Source: Actinosynnema sp. ALI-1.44 (GTDB taxonomy: Bacteria > Actinomycetota > Actinomycetes > Mycobacteriales > Pseudonocardiaceae). From it: DNA of 64,000 nucleotides. The DNA is taken from NCBI RefSeq assembly GCF_001984155.1, contig NZ_MTQO01000054.1:868001-932000 (forward strand), read 5' to 3'. The notes under the pieces are model-generated. The model had not been told where the DNA came from, did no database searches, and worked only from the letters and a program-made list of their open reading frames with translations. Positions 51,390-59,615 of the stretch are shown here, in pieces (the stretch's first letter is position 1; each line of letters starts with the position of its first letter). The position numbers and the translations under genes are program-made.

Positions 51390-51427
51390 GTCGTCGGCTC
51401 GGCATCTTGCGTTCGTACTCTGGGCAC

Positions 51428-52756
51428 GTGATCGATCACGACGAGATGCCGGAGACCGAGGCACCCGCTGATCCGTGGTCGGCTCTGCTTCCAGGGCAAG
51501 AACTCGTCCCTGCCTACCTCACTTCGCGGTTCGCGGCGCAGTACCGGGTGATCGTCGATGTCCTGCTGGCCGAACAAGACACGAGCCTGACCGGGTTGTC
51601 CTATGACGAGGTGGCCGCCGGGGTTCGCGCTCGCCTCGCCGGACAGGTGCCGGCGGACGTGGTCGACCGCCTGCTCGCTCCCGAGGTCCTGCACCTCGAC
51701 GCGCGGTTGGAGCGATTGGTGCAGTGGCGGGTTCTGACCCGTTGGCAGGAGCCCGCCCGCTCGGGAGAGGACTTCCTGCGCCGCCGTGACCGGTACCAGC
51801 TCACCCCAAGAGCAGCCGGTCTGCACGTCTTCTGGTCGTCGGTCGACGACACCGAGGAGGCCACGGGTGATCTCACGTTGGCGCCTCGCGCTATCCACGA
51901 ACGTCTGATCGCCTTCGCGGAGTCGATTCGCCAAGCGGTGTACACCGATGCGGCGACGGAATTCCAGCAAGTCGGAGCCATGCACCAGGCGATGGCCACG
52001 GCGGCTCGCGGATGGCAGCGGACGTTGGCACACGCCTTGTCGGGTGGCCCAGACCGGGAGCACACCTGGGAGGCCCTTGGTTCCTGGTTCGGTGGTGCTG
52101 ACAGCCAGGCCCGAAGGCTGCGGCGCCAGCTGCGTGACCTGGTCGCTCCATGGGCGCGCAACATGAATCTTCTATTGGACACCGGTGGTGCGGTCACCCG
52201 CCGGGCCGAACTCCTGGCGTTGGCCGTCGCGGTCGAACGCGCTCCCGACGACGAGAGCGCCTGGCGAATCTGGGACACCGCAGTAGGAGCGTTCTCCGCA
52301 CGCCACCTGCTGCTGGCGCAGGACTCCGCTGACGAAAGCGACTTGAGCTGGACCAACGCGCCGCCCGCGCCGGTCACGGCCCGCTTCCGCGAACAAGGCG
52401 CGCGCGCCGCGGTCGGCAGGCGGACCAAGATCCCGGATTACTCGACTGGCAAGAGTGCCGCCCGACGGGCCAGGCTCGCCGCCCAGGCCGCCCGCAGCGG
52501 CGCGGAGGCGGCGCTGCGCCAGCGTTCCGGAACGCACCTGGCCGAGTGGGGTGAGATCACCGACGCTGAACTGAACCTGCTGTTGGAGTTCGTCGGGGTC
52601 GTGCGGCGGACGCGGTCGGAGAGTGCGGTAACCGGAGACGGTCGGTGGCGGATCACGCTGCGTCGACCGCCGCAAGCGCATGACACCACGAGCCTGCGCG
52701 CCGACAGCGGCAGCATGACGAGCTTGAACTGGTATTTCGGAATGGAGCCCGCGTGA
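51428..52756 (+). CDS. jetA: Wadjet subunit JetA (TIGR02677/DUF2397)
   Basis: 442 residues, mainly helical; matches the TIGR02677 pattern with YLTSRFAAQYRVIVDVLLAE near the front, LVQWRVLTRWQEPARSGEDF and YQLTPRAAGLHVFW in the winged-helix region, then long helices. JetA is the kleisin-like partner that links the SMC-like JetC, by analogy with type I Wadjet/MukF. GTG 51428 is taken as start; ATG 51446 six codons later is an alternative. The next gene overlaps by GTGA. Together with the following three genes it makes a complete system, which I place in Wadjet type II from memory of the domain names. Confidence 0.85.
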   Translation: MIDHDEMPETEAPADPWSALLPGQELVPAYLTSRFAAQYRVIVDVLLAEQDTSLTGLSYDEVAAGVRARLAGQVPADVVDRLLAPEVLHLDARLERLVQWRVLTRWQEPARSGEDFLRRRDRYQLTPRAAGLHVFWSSVDDTEEATGDLTLAPRAIHERLIAFAESIRQAVYTDAATEFQQVGAMHQAMATAARGWQRTLAHALSGGPDREHTWEALGSWFGGADSQARRLRRQLRDLVAPWARNMNLLLDTGGAVTRRAELLALAVAVERAPDDESAWRIWDTAVGAFSARHLLLAQDSADESDLSWTNAPPAPVTARFREQGARAAVGRRTKIPDYSTGKSAARRARLAAQAARSGAEAALRQRSGTHLAEWGEITDAELNLLLEFVGVVRRTRSESAVTGDGRWRITLRRPPQAHDTTSLRADSGSMTSLNWYFGMEPA

Positions 52757-53898
52757 ACCGCGAGGCCGCCGACCGGCAACGGGCGTTCGCCGCCCTACTC
52801 CGCTCGCCGGTGCTCGACCGGCACACTCACCCCGAGATATGGCCGCTGGTGCGGGTGCACCGGGCGACGCTGGGCGAGTGGTTCGCCCAGCGGCTCGGCT
52901 ATCGACTGGTGGTGACCGACTCAGCAGCCCGGCTGTTCAGGCTTCCTGTTGACGGTGTCGTCGTCGCGCCCCGACGGTTCAGGCCGCCGGCCCGGCGGGT
53001 GCTCGTGCTGGCCATCATGGCCGCAGCGGCGGCCGAGGATGCCGAGGACATCACCACCACCCAGGACCTGTCCGACCGGGTCCGCGTGCTTTCCACGCAC
53101 GAGGACGTTGAGCTTGCACACTACGACCCCGACCGGTTCGCCGAGCGCATGCTGTTCGTCAAAGCCGTCCACCTGCTGGTGTCCGTGGGCGCGTTGCGGC
53201 CGACCAGCCGTGACGACGAGGATCAGCGTGAGGGGTGGGCGCACCGCCGTGACGCGATCGGTGGCGCCTACGAAGTCCGCCGCGAGCTGCTGCTGCGCCT
53301 GGTCGACCCCGCCTCGTTGCGCGCCGCTCTCACCGCAGGACACGATGGAGGACCACCCCACGAAGCGGCGGCGCGGATCGGCTTGATGCGCAAGCTGGTC
53401 GAGTTGCCCGTGGTCCTGTACGAGGACCTCACGGACGCCGAGCGGCTCTACCTGACGGGTCAGCGCCATCGGGTCCAGACCTGGTGCGCGGAGATGACCG
53501 GCTGGGCGGTTGAACAACGCGCTGAAGGAATGGCGCTCATCGCCGCCGATGAGACAGACACGGACCTGCCGTTCCCGAGGCTGCGCGCCGCCGACTTCGC
53601 CAGCTTGATGGTGCTTGACGAGCTGTTGCGGACCCACGGTGCAGGTTCGGTCGTCACAGCTGACGAGCTGGCTTCAGCCGCCATCGCAGTCCGTGAGCGG
53701 CACTCCAAGGCGATGACCAATGATCTGCGCGTGGGCAACGCCGTGGAAACCACGGCACGCGATCTGCTGGGTGCGCTGGACCTGTTGCGTCCGACTGGAG
53801 CACTGGACAAGTGGCGCTTGACCGCCGCGGCGGCCCGCTACCGTAATCCGCAAGTGGTGGCCGTGAACGCGAGACTGGACGAGGAGGGTGCAGGTTGA
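52753..53898 (+). CDS. jetB: Wadjet subunit JetB (TIGR02678/DUF2398)
   Basis: 381 residues. Typical features of the family: REAADRQRAFAALLRSPVL at the start, GYRLVVTDSAARLFRLP, and FVKAVHLLVSVGALRPTSRD, a winged-helix-like segment. JetB corresponds to the MukE/KITE-like partner that binds the kleisin and DNA, by analogy. The GTG start overlaps the jetA stop (GTGA) and the stop overlaps the jetC TTG start (TTGA), so the subunits are translationally coupled. No damage is visible. Confidence 0.85.
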   Translation: MNREAADRQRAFAALLRSPVLDRHTHPEIWPLVRVHRATLGEWFAQRLGYRLVVTDSAARLFRLPVDGVVVAPRRFRPPARRVLVLAIMAAAAAEDAEDITTTQDLSDRVRVLSTHEDVELAHYDPDRFAERMLFVKAVHLLVSVGALRPTSRDDEDQREGWAHRRDAIGGAYEVRRELLLRLVDPASLRAALTAGHDGGPPHEAAARIGLMRKLVELPVVLYEDLTDAERLYLTGQRHRVQTWCAEMTGWAVEQRAEGMALIAADETDTDLPFPRLRAADFASLMVLDELLRTHGAGSVVTADELASAAIAVRERHSKAMTNDLRVGNAVETTARDLLGALDLLRPTGALDKWRLTAAAARYRNPQVVAVNARLDEEGAG

Positions 53899-56800
53899 CC
53901 CGACCGGGACCTGAACGCGAGCGGTGGCTGGCGGCAGCGATGACGGGTGGCCTCCCGGAGCCAGGTCTCCACCGCTGGCAGCCCTTGCGCGTGGGCATCG
54001 TCAACCTGTGGGAATACGACCAGGCAGAGTTCTGGTTCGCCGACGGCCGCCTGGTGTTGCGCGGCGGCAACGGTGCGGGCAAGACGAAGGTGCTCGAACT
54101 GACGACCTTGATGCTGCTGCGCGGGGAGATCGGTGCCTCCGTGCTCGACCCGTTCGGATCCCAGCACCGCACGATGCGCTTCAACCTGTTGCCCACGGGT
54201 GAGGATGACGACCCCCGTCCGCCTTCGGACGCCGGTCTAGGTTACGCCTGGGCTGAGTTCGGCAGGCTCGACGACGACGGTACCGCGCGGTTCTTCGTCT
54301 GTGGTCTTGGTGTCAGCGCGCGTCGCGGCAGCGGTACCTCCTCGGTGACCACGTGGCACCTGATCACCCACCTGCGTCCGGGACGCGACCTGAAGTTGAC
54401 CACGGCCGACCGGCCGCTCGACCAGAAAGAGCTCAAGAAGCTCCCCGGCGTCACGGTGCCCGACAGCGCCGCGAGATACCGCGCCAGGGTAGCCACCGAA
54501 CTGTTCGGACTGGGCTCCGACGCCTACGACAACCTGACCGAGCTGCTCAAGCAACTGCGCAAGCCCAAACTGGGGGAAAGGCTCAACCCCACCAGCCTGG
54601 CGGAGACACTGAGCGCGGCCCTGCCGCCCCTCGCGAGCGCGGAGATCACTCAGCTCGCCGACGGGTGGGACAACCTGGAGAAGCTGCGAACGGCCGTGGA
54701 TCAAACCCGTGGTGCGGCCGTGCAGTTGGCGGGGTTCGTACGCACCGCCTGGACTCCATGGGCGCGCACGGTAGTGCGCCACCGCGCCGACGCGCTGACT
54801 ACGGCCACCACAGAGCTGGACCGCACTACCAAAGACCGCCGAGCCGCGGAAACCGCGTTGACCACTGCCCGCACTGAAGCCGACAGGCTGGACGAGGACA
54901 TCAGCCGGGCGCGGACGCACCAGAGCGACCTCGGCACGGAGCTGCGCGAGTTGCTGGACAACAAGGCGTTCCAGGATGCCGTGAGCGCGGCGAGCCGCGT
55001 CGACGGGCTTCGTGAACAGCTCGGCGGCCTGGCCGAGCAACTGTTGGGAGTTGAGAAGCGCCGCATTGGGGCGGCAGCGGACGTGGCGGAAGCCGCCGAG
55101 GCGGAGGCAACCGCGGCTTCCGGCGTTGAGCAGGCCGAATCGGAAACGGTTCTGGCGTCCGAACACGTCGAGGCCGTCGGGCGCCCCGCCGGACTACACC
55201 AGTCGGTTGCCCGGCACCTGCCCGCTCGTGATGTGTCCGCGTTGCGCGCCGACCTCTCGGTCCGCCGGGACCGCTTCACCCAGTTGCAGCGGCTGCGTGC
55301 GGACTTCGACCGGGCCGAGTCGAACGCGGTGCGTTCCGCCGAGCAGTTGGCCGACCGGGAGTCGGACCTGAATGAGGCCGCCGAACGGCGGGAGCTGGCG
55401 CGTGACGGCGTCGAGTCCGCAGTGGACACCTTGCGCAGGCAACTCCGGGAGTGGAACGCGAGCGTCGTCCACGCCAAAGTGGACGAGCAAACCGTTGAGT
55501 CCTGGTGTGATCTGGTTGCCGAGCTGACCGCCGTGCACCCGTCGGGCGCTCCGGCCGAACAGCGCGGAATCTCCCCTGCGGCAGCGGTCGCCCGGCACGT
55601 GCAAGGGGTCCGCGACAAGCTGAGATCGCGGCGTTCGGCACAGGTCCACGAGCACGGTGCGCTCGTCGCGGACCAGGAGAAGGCCACAGCGGAACTGGCC
55701 GAAGCGCTCGACCGGACGGAGCGCCCGCCAACCCCACCAGACTCGTGGCGGCGTCGCGACAGGCCGGAGCCCGACGGCGGGCAGGGCGCACCGTTCTGGC
55801 GGTGTGTGCAGCCCGTCGACGAGTTGTCGACGGACGAGGTCGACCTACTGGAAGCGACCCTGGCCGCCGCAGGCGTGCTTGACGCCTGGCTGAGCACCGA
55901 CGGCGAGCTGATCACCGTGGAAGGCGGAGAACAAGCAGACACAGTCGTGCGCGCGGGAGGAACCCGAGTCGACGCGAACCTGACGCAGGTTCTGGAACCC
56001 ACTCCGGTCGGCGGTGTCCCACAGACCGCCATCCATGCCGTGCTCACCTCGATCGGCTGGCACGAGTTCCGATCCGGCGGCGATGCGACCGGGACCTGGT
56101 TGGCGGCGGACGGCACGTGGCGGTGTGCCGCCCTGTCCGGACGCGCCGAGATCGCCCAACCCGCCTCTTACCTAGGGGCAACTGCCCGTGAGTCCGCACG
56201 GCAGCGGGAGATCGACCGGCTGCGGGCCCGACTCGCGGAATTGGCGGACTCGATCAACGCGATCGAAGCCAGGATCGGGAAACTCGACGACGACCTGCGC
56301 CGCCTCGCCGAGGAGGCAGCGAGGCTTCCGGGAGAGCGCGTGGTCACCGACGCCGTCATAATCTTGCGGGAGAGGGAACGACAGGCGGCTGACAGTGAAC
56401 GTAAGGCGACCTCGGCCAGCAACACCCACCGTGCGAACGAAACCGCCAGGGACACCGCGTGGGCAGACTTCTCCGCGTACGCGGGCGAGCACGCCTTCCC
56501 ACTGGACAATCTGGCACGCCACGACGCGGCATTGCAGGTCTACCACCAGGCTGTGGCCGAGCTGGTTCGCCACAAGCAACTGCTCGACCTGCACACAGCG
56601 ACCCTCACACGCGTGCGAAGCGACCTGGCCGGCGCTCAGCGCAGACTCGCCGGGGTCGATATCGAACTGCGCGACCTGCGTGCGCGAGAGCGCAAGGCGC
56701 AGGTCCGCTTGCGCACCGCCGAAGAGGCGCTCACCAGCGATGTCCACGCGCAGCTGGACCGCCGCACCGAGCTTGACCGTCTGGTGGCACAGGTCGACCG

Positions 56801-58103
56801 CGAACTTGAGGAACTCGGGAAGAAGCGCATGGACGCGTTGGTCACCGTCACCAGAGCCGAAGGCACTCTCGACCAGCACGAGGAACGTCGGCAAGGCGCG
56901 GAACGCAAGCGAGATACTGCGCTTGCGGTGTGGTGGGAGGTGTATGACGCCAACCTCGCGCAGCCCGTCGGGTTGGAGGAACCGGAACGCCGAAGCGTGG
57001 AGTCCGCGCGCGAGTCGACCCGCGCCGCACGCCGGGAACTACCGGACCCAGGCGACGAGGACCGTGCCTGGCGGCTCTGCTACAGCAAGCTCGAAGCGCT
57101 GCGACAGGAGCTGCTGCCCGATCGGGATGCCCGCGTGCTGGAGTCGGAGCGGGACGGTGCGATCCAACGCGTGGTCGTCCTGGCCGACAGCTCCGCTGGC
57201 TGGCAGATGCCATCGGCCGCTGCGTACCTGCTCGCCGACCAGGTACGCGCGCAGGAGAACGCGTTCGACTCCGAACAGCAGCGAGTGTTGACCACGCTGC
57301 TCGGTTCGACGTTCATCGAGCACCTCAAGGACCGGCTGGATTACACCGCCCGGACCTTCACCGACATCAACAAGCAGTTGGCTGGCCATCCGACCCGGCA
57401 CGGGAACGCCGTTCAGTTGAAGTGGGAACCCGACCCCACCGACCCGGACGCGAGCACCGTGGTGGACGCGCTGACCCAGGGCTACCAGCAACTCTCACAC
57501 GCACGCCAGGAAACCGTGCGCTCCTTCCTCGCGCGCAAGATCGACAATGCCAGGGCAGACGCGGCGGCAGGGGGCTCCGCCGACTGGCGGGAGCAACTGT
57601 CCACCGCCCTCGACTACCGCGGCTGGCTGAAGATATCGCTGCAATACCGTCCCGGTTCGACCAGTCGTTGGGTGCCGTTCGACGCCGCCAAACACGGCGC
57701 CAAGTCCGGTGGTGAGAAGGTCGTGCTGCTGTCCCAGCCACTGTTCGCTGCCGCAGTCGTCGCCTACAACGCGGCCGACGGGCACGCCCCGCGTTGCGTG
57801 TGGCTGGACGAGGCGATGACCGGTGTGGACGACGAGATCAAGGCCTCGTTCATGGGCCTGACGGTGAGCTTCAACCTGGATGTGATGCTGACCGCCCACG
57901 ACGAGTGGTGCAAGTACCCAACCGTCCCGGCGGTGGCCGTGTATGACCTGGCCAGGCACAAAGGGCTGCCCGGAGTCGATGCCGTTCCGTACCTGTGGTG
58001 TGGCGGTGAGTGGACCGCGGTCGCACTCCCGATCTCTGACGTGCGCGCGGACGAGACGCTGCTGGCGGCGGATGGCCTGTTCGCCGAGGTGGATGCTGAG
58101 TGA
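53895..58103 (+). CDS. jetC: Wadjet SMC-like ATPase JetC (TIGR02680)
   Basis: 1402 residues. N-terminal ATP-binding half with Walker A GGNGAGKTKVLEL (Lys63). A long region of heptad-like Glu/Arg/Ala helices (about 290-1210) forms coiled coils with a hinge near 590-720. The C-terminal half has the signature SGGEKVVLLSQ (~1272) and Walker B RCVWLDEAMTGVDDE (Asp1305, Glu1306). This is the head-hinge-head architecture of SMC/MukB ATPases, which extrude DNA loops. Type I Wadjet uses this to detect small circular DNA for cleavage by JetD. TTG start overlaps the jetB stop. The length is normal for the family. Confidence 0.92.
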   Translation: MTRPGPERERWLAAAMTGGLPEPGLHRWQPLRVGIVNLWEYDQAEFWFADGRLVLRGGNGAGKTKVLELTTLMLLRGEIGASVLDPFGSQHRTMRFNLLPTGEDDDPRPPSDAGLGYAWAEFGRLDDDGTARFFVCGLGVSARRGSGTSSVTTWHLITHLRPGRDLKLTTADRPLDQKELKKLPGVTVPDSAARYRARVATELFGLGSDAYDNLTELLKQLRKPKLGERLNPTSLAETLSAALPPLASAEITQLADGWDNLEKLRTAVDQTRGAAVQLAGFVRTAWTPWARTVVRHRADALTTATTELDRTTKDRRAAETALTTARTEADRLDEDISRARTHQSDLGTELRELLDNKAFQDAVSAASRVDGLREQLGGLAEQLLGVEKRRIGAAADVAEAAEAEATAASGVEQAESETVLASEHVEAVGRPAGLHQSVARHLPARDVSALRADLSVRRDRFTQLQRLRADFDRAESNAVRSAEQLADRESDLNEAAERRELARDGVESAVDTLRRQLREWNASVVHAKVDEQTVESWCDLVAELTAVHPSGAPAEQRGISPAAAVARHVQGVRDKLRSRRSAQVHEHGALVADQEKATAELAEALDRTERPPTPPDSWRRRDRPEPDGGQGAPFWRCVQPVDELSTDEVDLLEATLAAAGVLDAWLSTDGELITVEGGEQADTVVRAGGTRVDANLTQVLEPTPVGGVPQTAIHAVLTSIGWHEFRSGGDATGTWLAADGTWRCAALSGRAEIAQPASYLGATARESARQREIDRLRARLAELADSINAIEARIGKLDDDLRRLAEEAARLPGERVVTDAVIILRERERQAADSERKATSASNTHRANETARDTAWADFSAYAGEHAFPLDNLARHDAALQVYHQAVAELVRHKQLLDLHTATLTRVRSDLAGAQRRLAGVDIELRDLRARERKAQVRLRTAEEALTSDVHAQLDRRTELDRLVAQVDRELEELGKKRMDALVTVTRAEGTLDQHEERRQGAERKRDTALAVWWEVYDANLAQPVGLEEPERRSVESARESTRAARRELPDPGDEDRAWRLCYSKLEALRQELLPDRDARVLESERDGAIQRVVVLADSSAGWQMPSAAAYLLADQVRAQENAFDSEQQRVLTTLLGSTFIEHLKDRLDYTARTFTDINKQLAGHPTRHGNAVQLKWEPDPTDPDASTVVDALTQGYQQLSHARQETVRSFLARKIDNARADAAAGGSADWREQLSTALDYRGWLKISLQYRPGSTSRWVPFDAAKHGAKSGGEKVVLLSQPLFAAAVVAYNAADGHAPRCVWLDEAMTGVDDEIKASFMGLTVSFNLDVMLTAHDEWCKYPTVPAVAVYDLARHKGLPGVDAVPYLWCGGEWTAVALPISDVRADETLLAADGLFAEVDAE

Positions 58104-59419
58104 CGACCACGATCCCGCCCGGCATCAAGGACTGGGCACGCCTCCCAGGTCCTGCGGCTGTGCTCGACGCCGTCCACACCCGCGCCAGACGAGGACACCG
58201 CACCGAGACGGGAACGCTCACCTCCGTCCCATTGACCGCAGAGCAGCGTCGGCAGGTCGCGTTGCTGCTCGGCACCCGGTGGGAACTGTCCGGTAAACCC
58301 GTCCGTCTCCAAGACCTCGCGGCGAAGCTGGCCGAACACCACCTGACCGTGCGCGGACTCGTCGAGGCACTGCACGGCGAACAGATCGAACCCGACAAGG
58401 CTCACCGCAGCCGAGCCCAAGCCGAGGCAGCCGCTGAGCGTGACCGCGCGGCCACGCATCTGACCGAGTCGGGTGTGGCTCCAGACGTGGTGGAGAGGTG
58501 GCTGTCCGACACCGGTTTGCCCCGGCCAGGCTCGGGTGAGCTCGAGGCCCTGGCTGAACAGGTGGCGACCGTCGGCACCCGACTGCGCAACACGAGCGGC
58601 GGGATACGACTCGCCCAACTCGCCGCGGACGCCCTGCACGACGCCCACGCGCTGGATGCCGATCGGCAACTGGGTCGCGGAGTGGCGCGTCTTCTGGCGA
58701 TCGTGCACGACCTGCCCCGACCACAACGAGCCGGTCGAGCCTGGCGCGCGGCGTGGGCCGGTGCGGGAGTGATGTGCGACGGCGTATCGTCCCGTGTGCT
58801 GGCGTTGAACCTCACACTGACCGGTGAATCTCCGGCGGCGAGGCTGTGCGCCGCCGCTCCCGGCGAGCCCGTCTGGCTGACTCTTCGTTCGCTCACGGGC
58901 ACGTGGACCGCTCCCGCGAGCGATGTCTTCGTGTGCGAGAACCCCACCGTCGCGGAAGCTGCCGCCGACGCGCTCGGCCAGACCTGCCCACCACTGGTGT
59001 GTACCGATGGGATCGCCTCCGGCGCCGCCCTCGACCTCCTCGCTGGGCTCGCTACCACCGGCTGCACGATCCACGCGCGGGCAGATTTCGACCCGGCAGG
59101 GTTTACGATCGCCGACCAAGTGCTCTCTGTGGTGCCCAGTGCGCTGTCGTGGCGTTTCAACGCGCGAATCTACGCCGATGAATGCGGCCTGAGCGCTCAC
59201 CACGACGCTCCCGACGATCTTGCGACCGCTGTCGCCGGATTACGGGTCGTCTACGACCGCGTGCGTTCCCCGGTGCACGAGGAGCGTGTGCTCGCTCTGC
59301 TGCTGTCAGACCTTGCGGTGGGAGCAGGTATCCCTACCAAGACCTCGGTGTCCAGCGATACGCCGCCTGTGATGGTTGGATACGGCCCTCGGCATGCGCA
59401 GTGTCGTGATACGAAATGA
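58100..59419 (+). CDS. jetD: Wadjet Toprim nuclease JetD (TIGR02679; DUF3323-DUF2399)
   Basis: 439 residues. The N-terminal DUF3323-like region (residues ~1-260) is followed by a Toprim fold: the catalytic Glu280 in DVFVCENPTVAEAA and the DxD pair Asp329/Asp331 in ARADFDPAGFTIADQ. Toprim domains of topoisomerases and OLD/JetD nucleases cut DNA with two metals. The GTG start overlaps the jetC stop (GTGA). A hairpin follows the stop, so the Wadjet operon ends here. Key residues are all present and the four-gene system looks intact. Confidence 0.88.
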   Translation: MTTTIPPGIKDWARLPGPAAVLDAVHTRARRGHRTETGTLTSVPLTAEQRRQVALLLGTRWELSGKPVRLQDLAAKLAEHHLTVRGLVEALHGEQIEPDKAHRSRAQAEAAAERDRAATHLTESGVAPDVVERWLSDTGLPRPGSGELEALAEQVATVGTRLRNTSGGIRLAQLAADALHDAHALDADRQLGRGVARLLAIVHDLPRPQRAGRAWRAAWAGAGVMCDGVSSRVLALNLTLTGESPAARLCAAAPGEPVWLTLRSLTGTWTAPASDVFVCENPTVAEAAADALGQTCPPLVCTDGIASGAALDLLAGLATTGCTIHARADFDPAGFTIADQVLSVVPSALSWRFNARIYADECGLSAHHDAPDDLATAVAGLRVVYDRVRSPVHEERVLALLLSDLAVGAGIPTKTSVSSDTPPVMVGYGPRHAQCRDTK

Positions 59420-59427
59420 TGCTCAGA

Positions 59428-59460
59428 GCGGCGCACCAGCTGATGCACGCTGTGCGCCGC
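59428..59460 (+). terminator. Likely terminator after jetD
   Basis: GCGGCGCAC (59428-59436) and GTGCGCCGC (59452-59460) are perfect 9-bp complements around a 15-base loop, 9 bases after the jetD stop. It separates Wadjet from the restriction-modification operon. Confidence 0.6.
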
Positions 59461-59495
59461 CTGGTCGGACGACGCGCACGGGCTCACGCTGGCGT

Positions 59496-59525
59496 TTGAC
59501 ATCTGTCGTCGAGTGAGCCTTGTAA
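59496..59525 (+). promoter_or_regulatory. Putative promoter of the type I restriction-modification operon
   Basis: A perfect TTGACA at 59496-59501 is followed after 18 bases by a weak TTGTAA (59520-59525). It lies just upstream of AAGGAG and the original hsdM start. The -10 is poor, so this is tentative. Confidence 0.3.
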
Positions 59526-59533
59526 GGAGCCTT

Positions 59534-59555
59534 GTGAGCACCCTCGGTAGGTAGT
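59534..59555 (+). repeat. Original hsdM start disrupted by a GGTA tandem duplication
   Basis: GTG 59534 has an ideal AAGGAG 5-6 bases upstream and reads V-S-T-L-G-R then TAG. GGTA is present twice in tandem (59546-59549 and 59550-59553). Removing one copy restores V-S-T-L-G-S-F-I-W-S-I, the natural HsdM N-terminus, in frame with the rest of the gene. So a 4-base duplication shifted the frame at codon 5. Confidence 0.8.
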
Positions 59556-59615
59556 TTCATCTGGTCGATCGCCGACCAGCTTCGGGGTCCCTACCGCCCC
59601 AACCAGTACGGCAAC

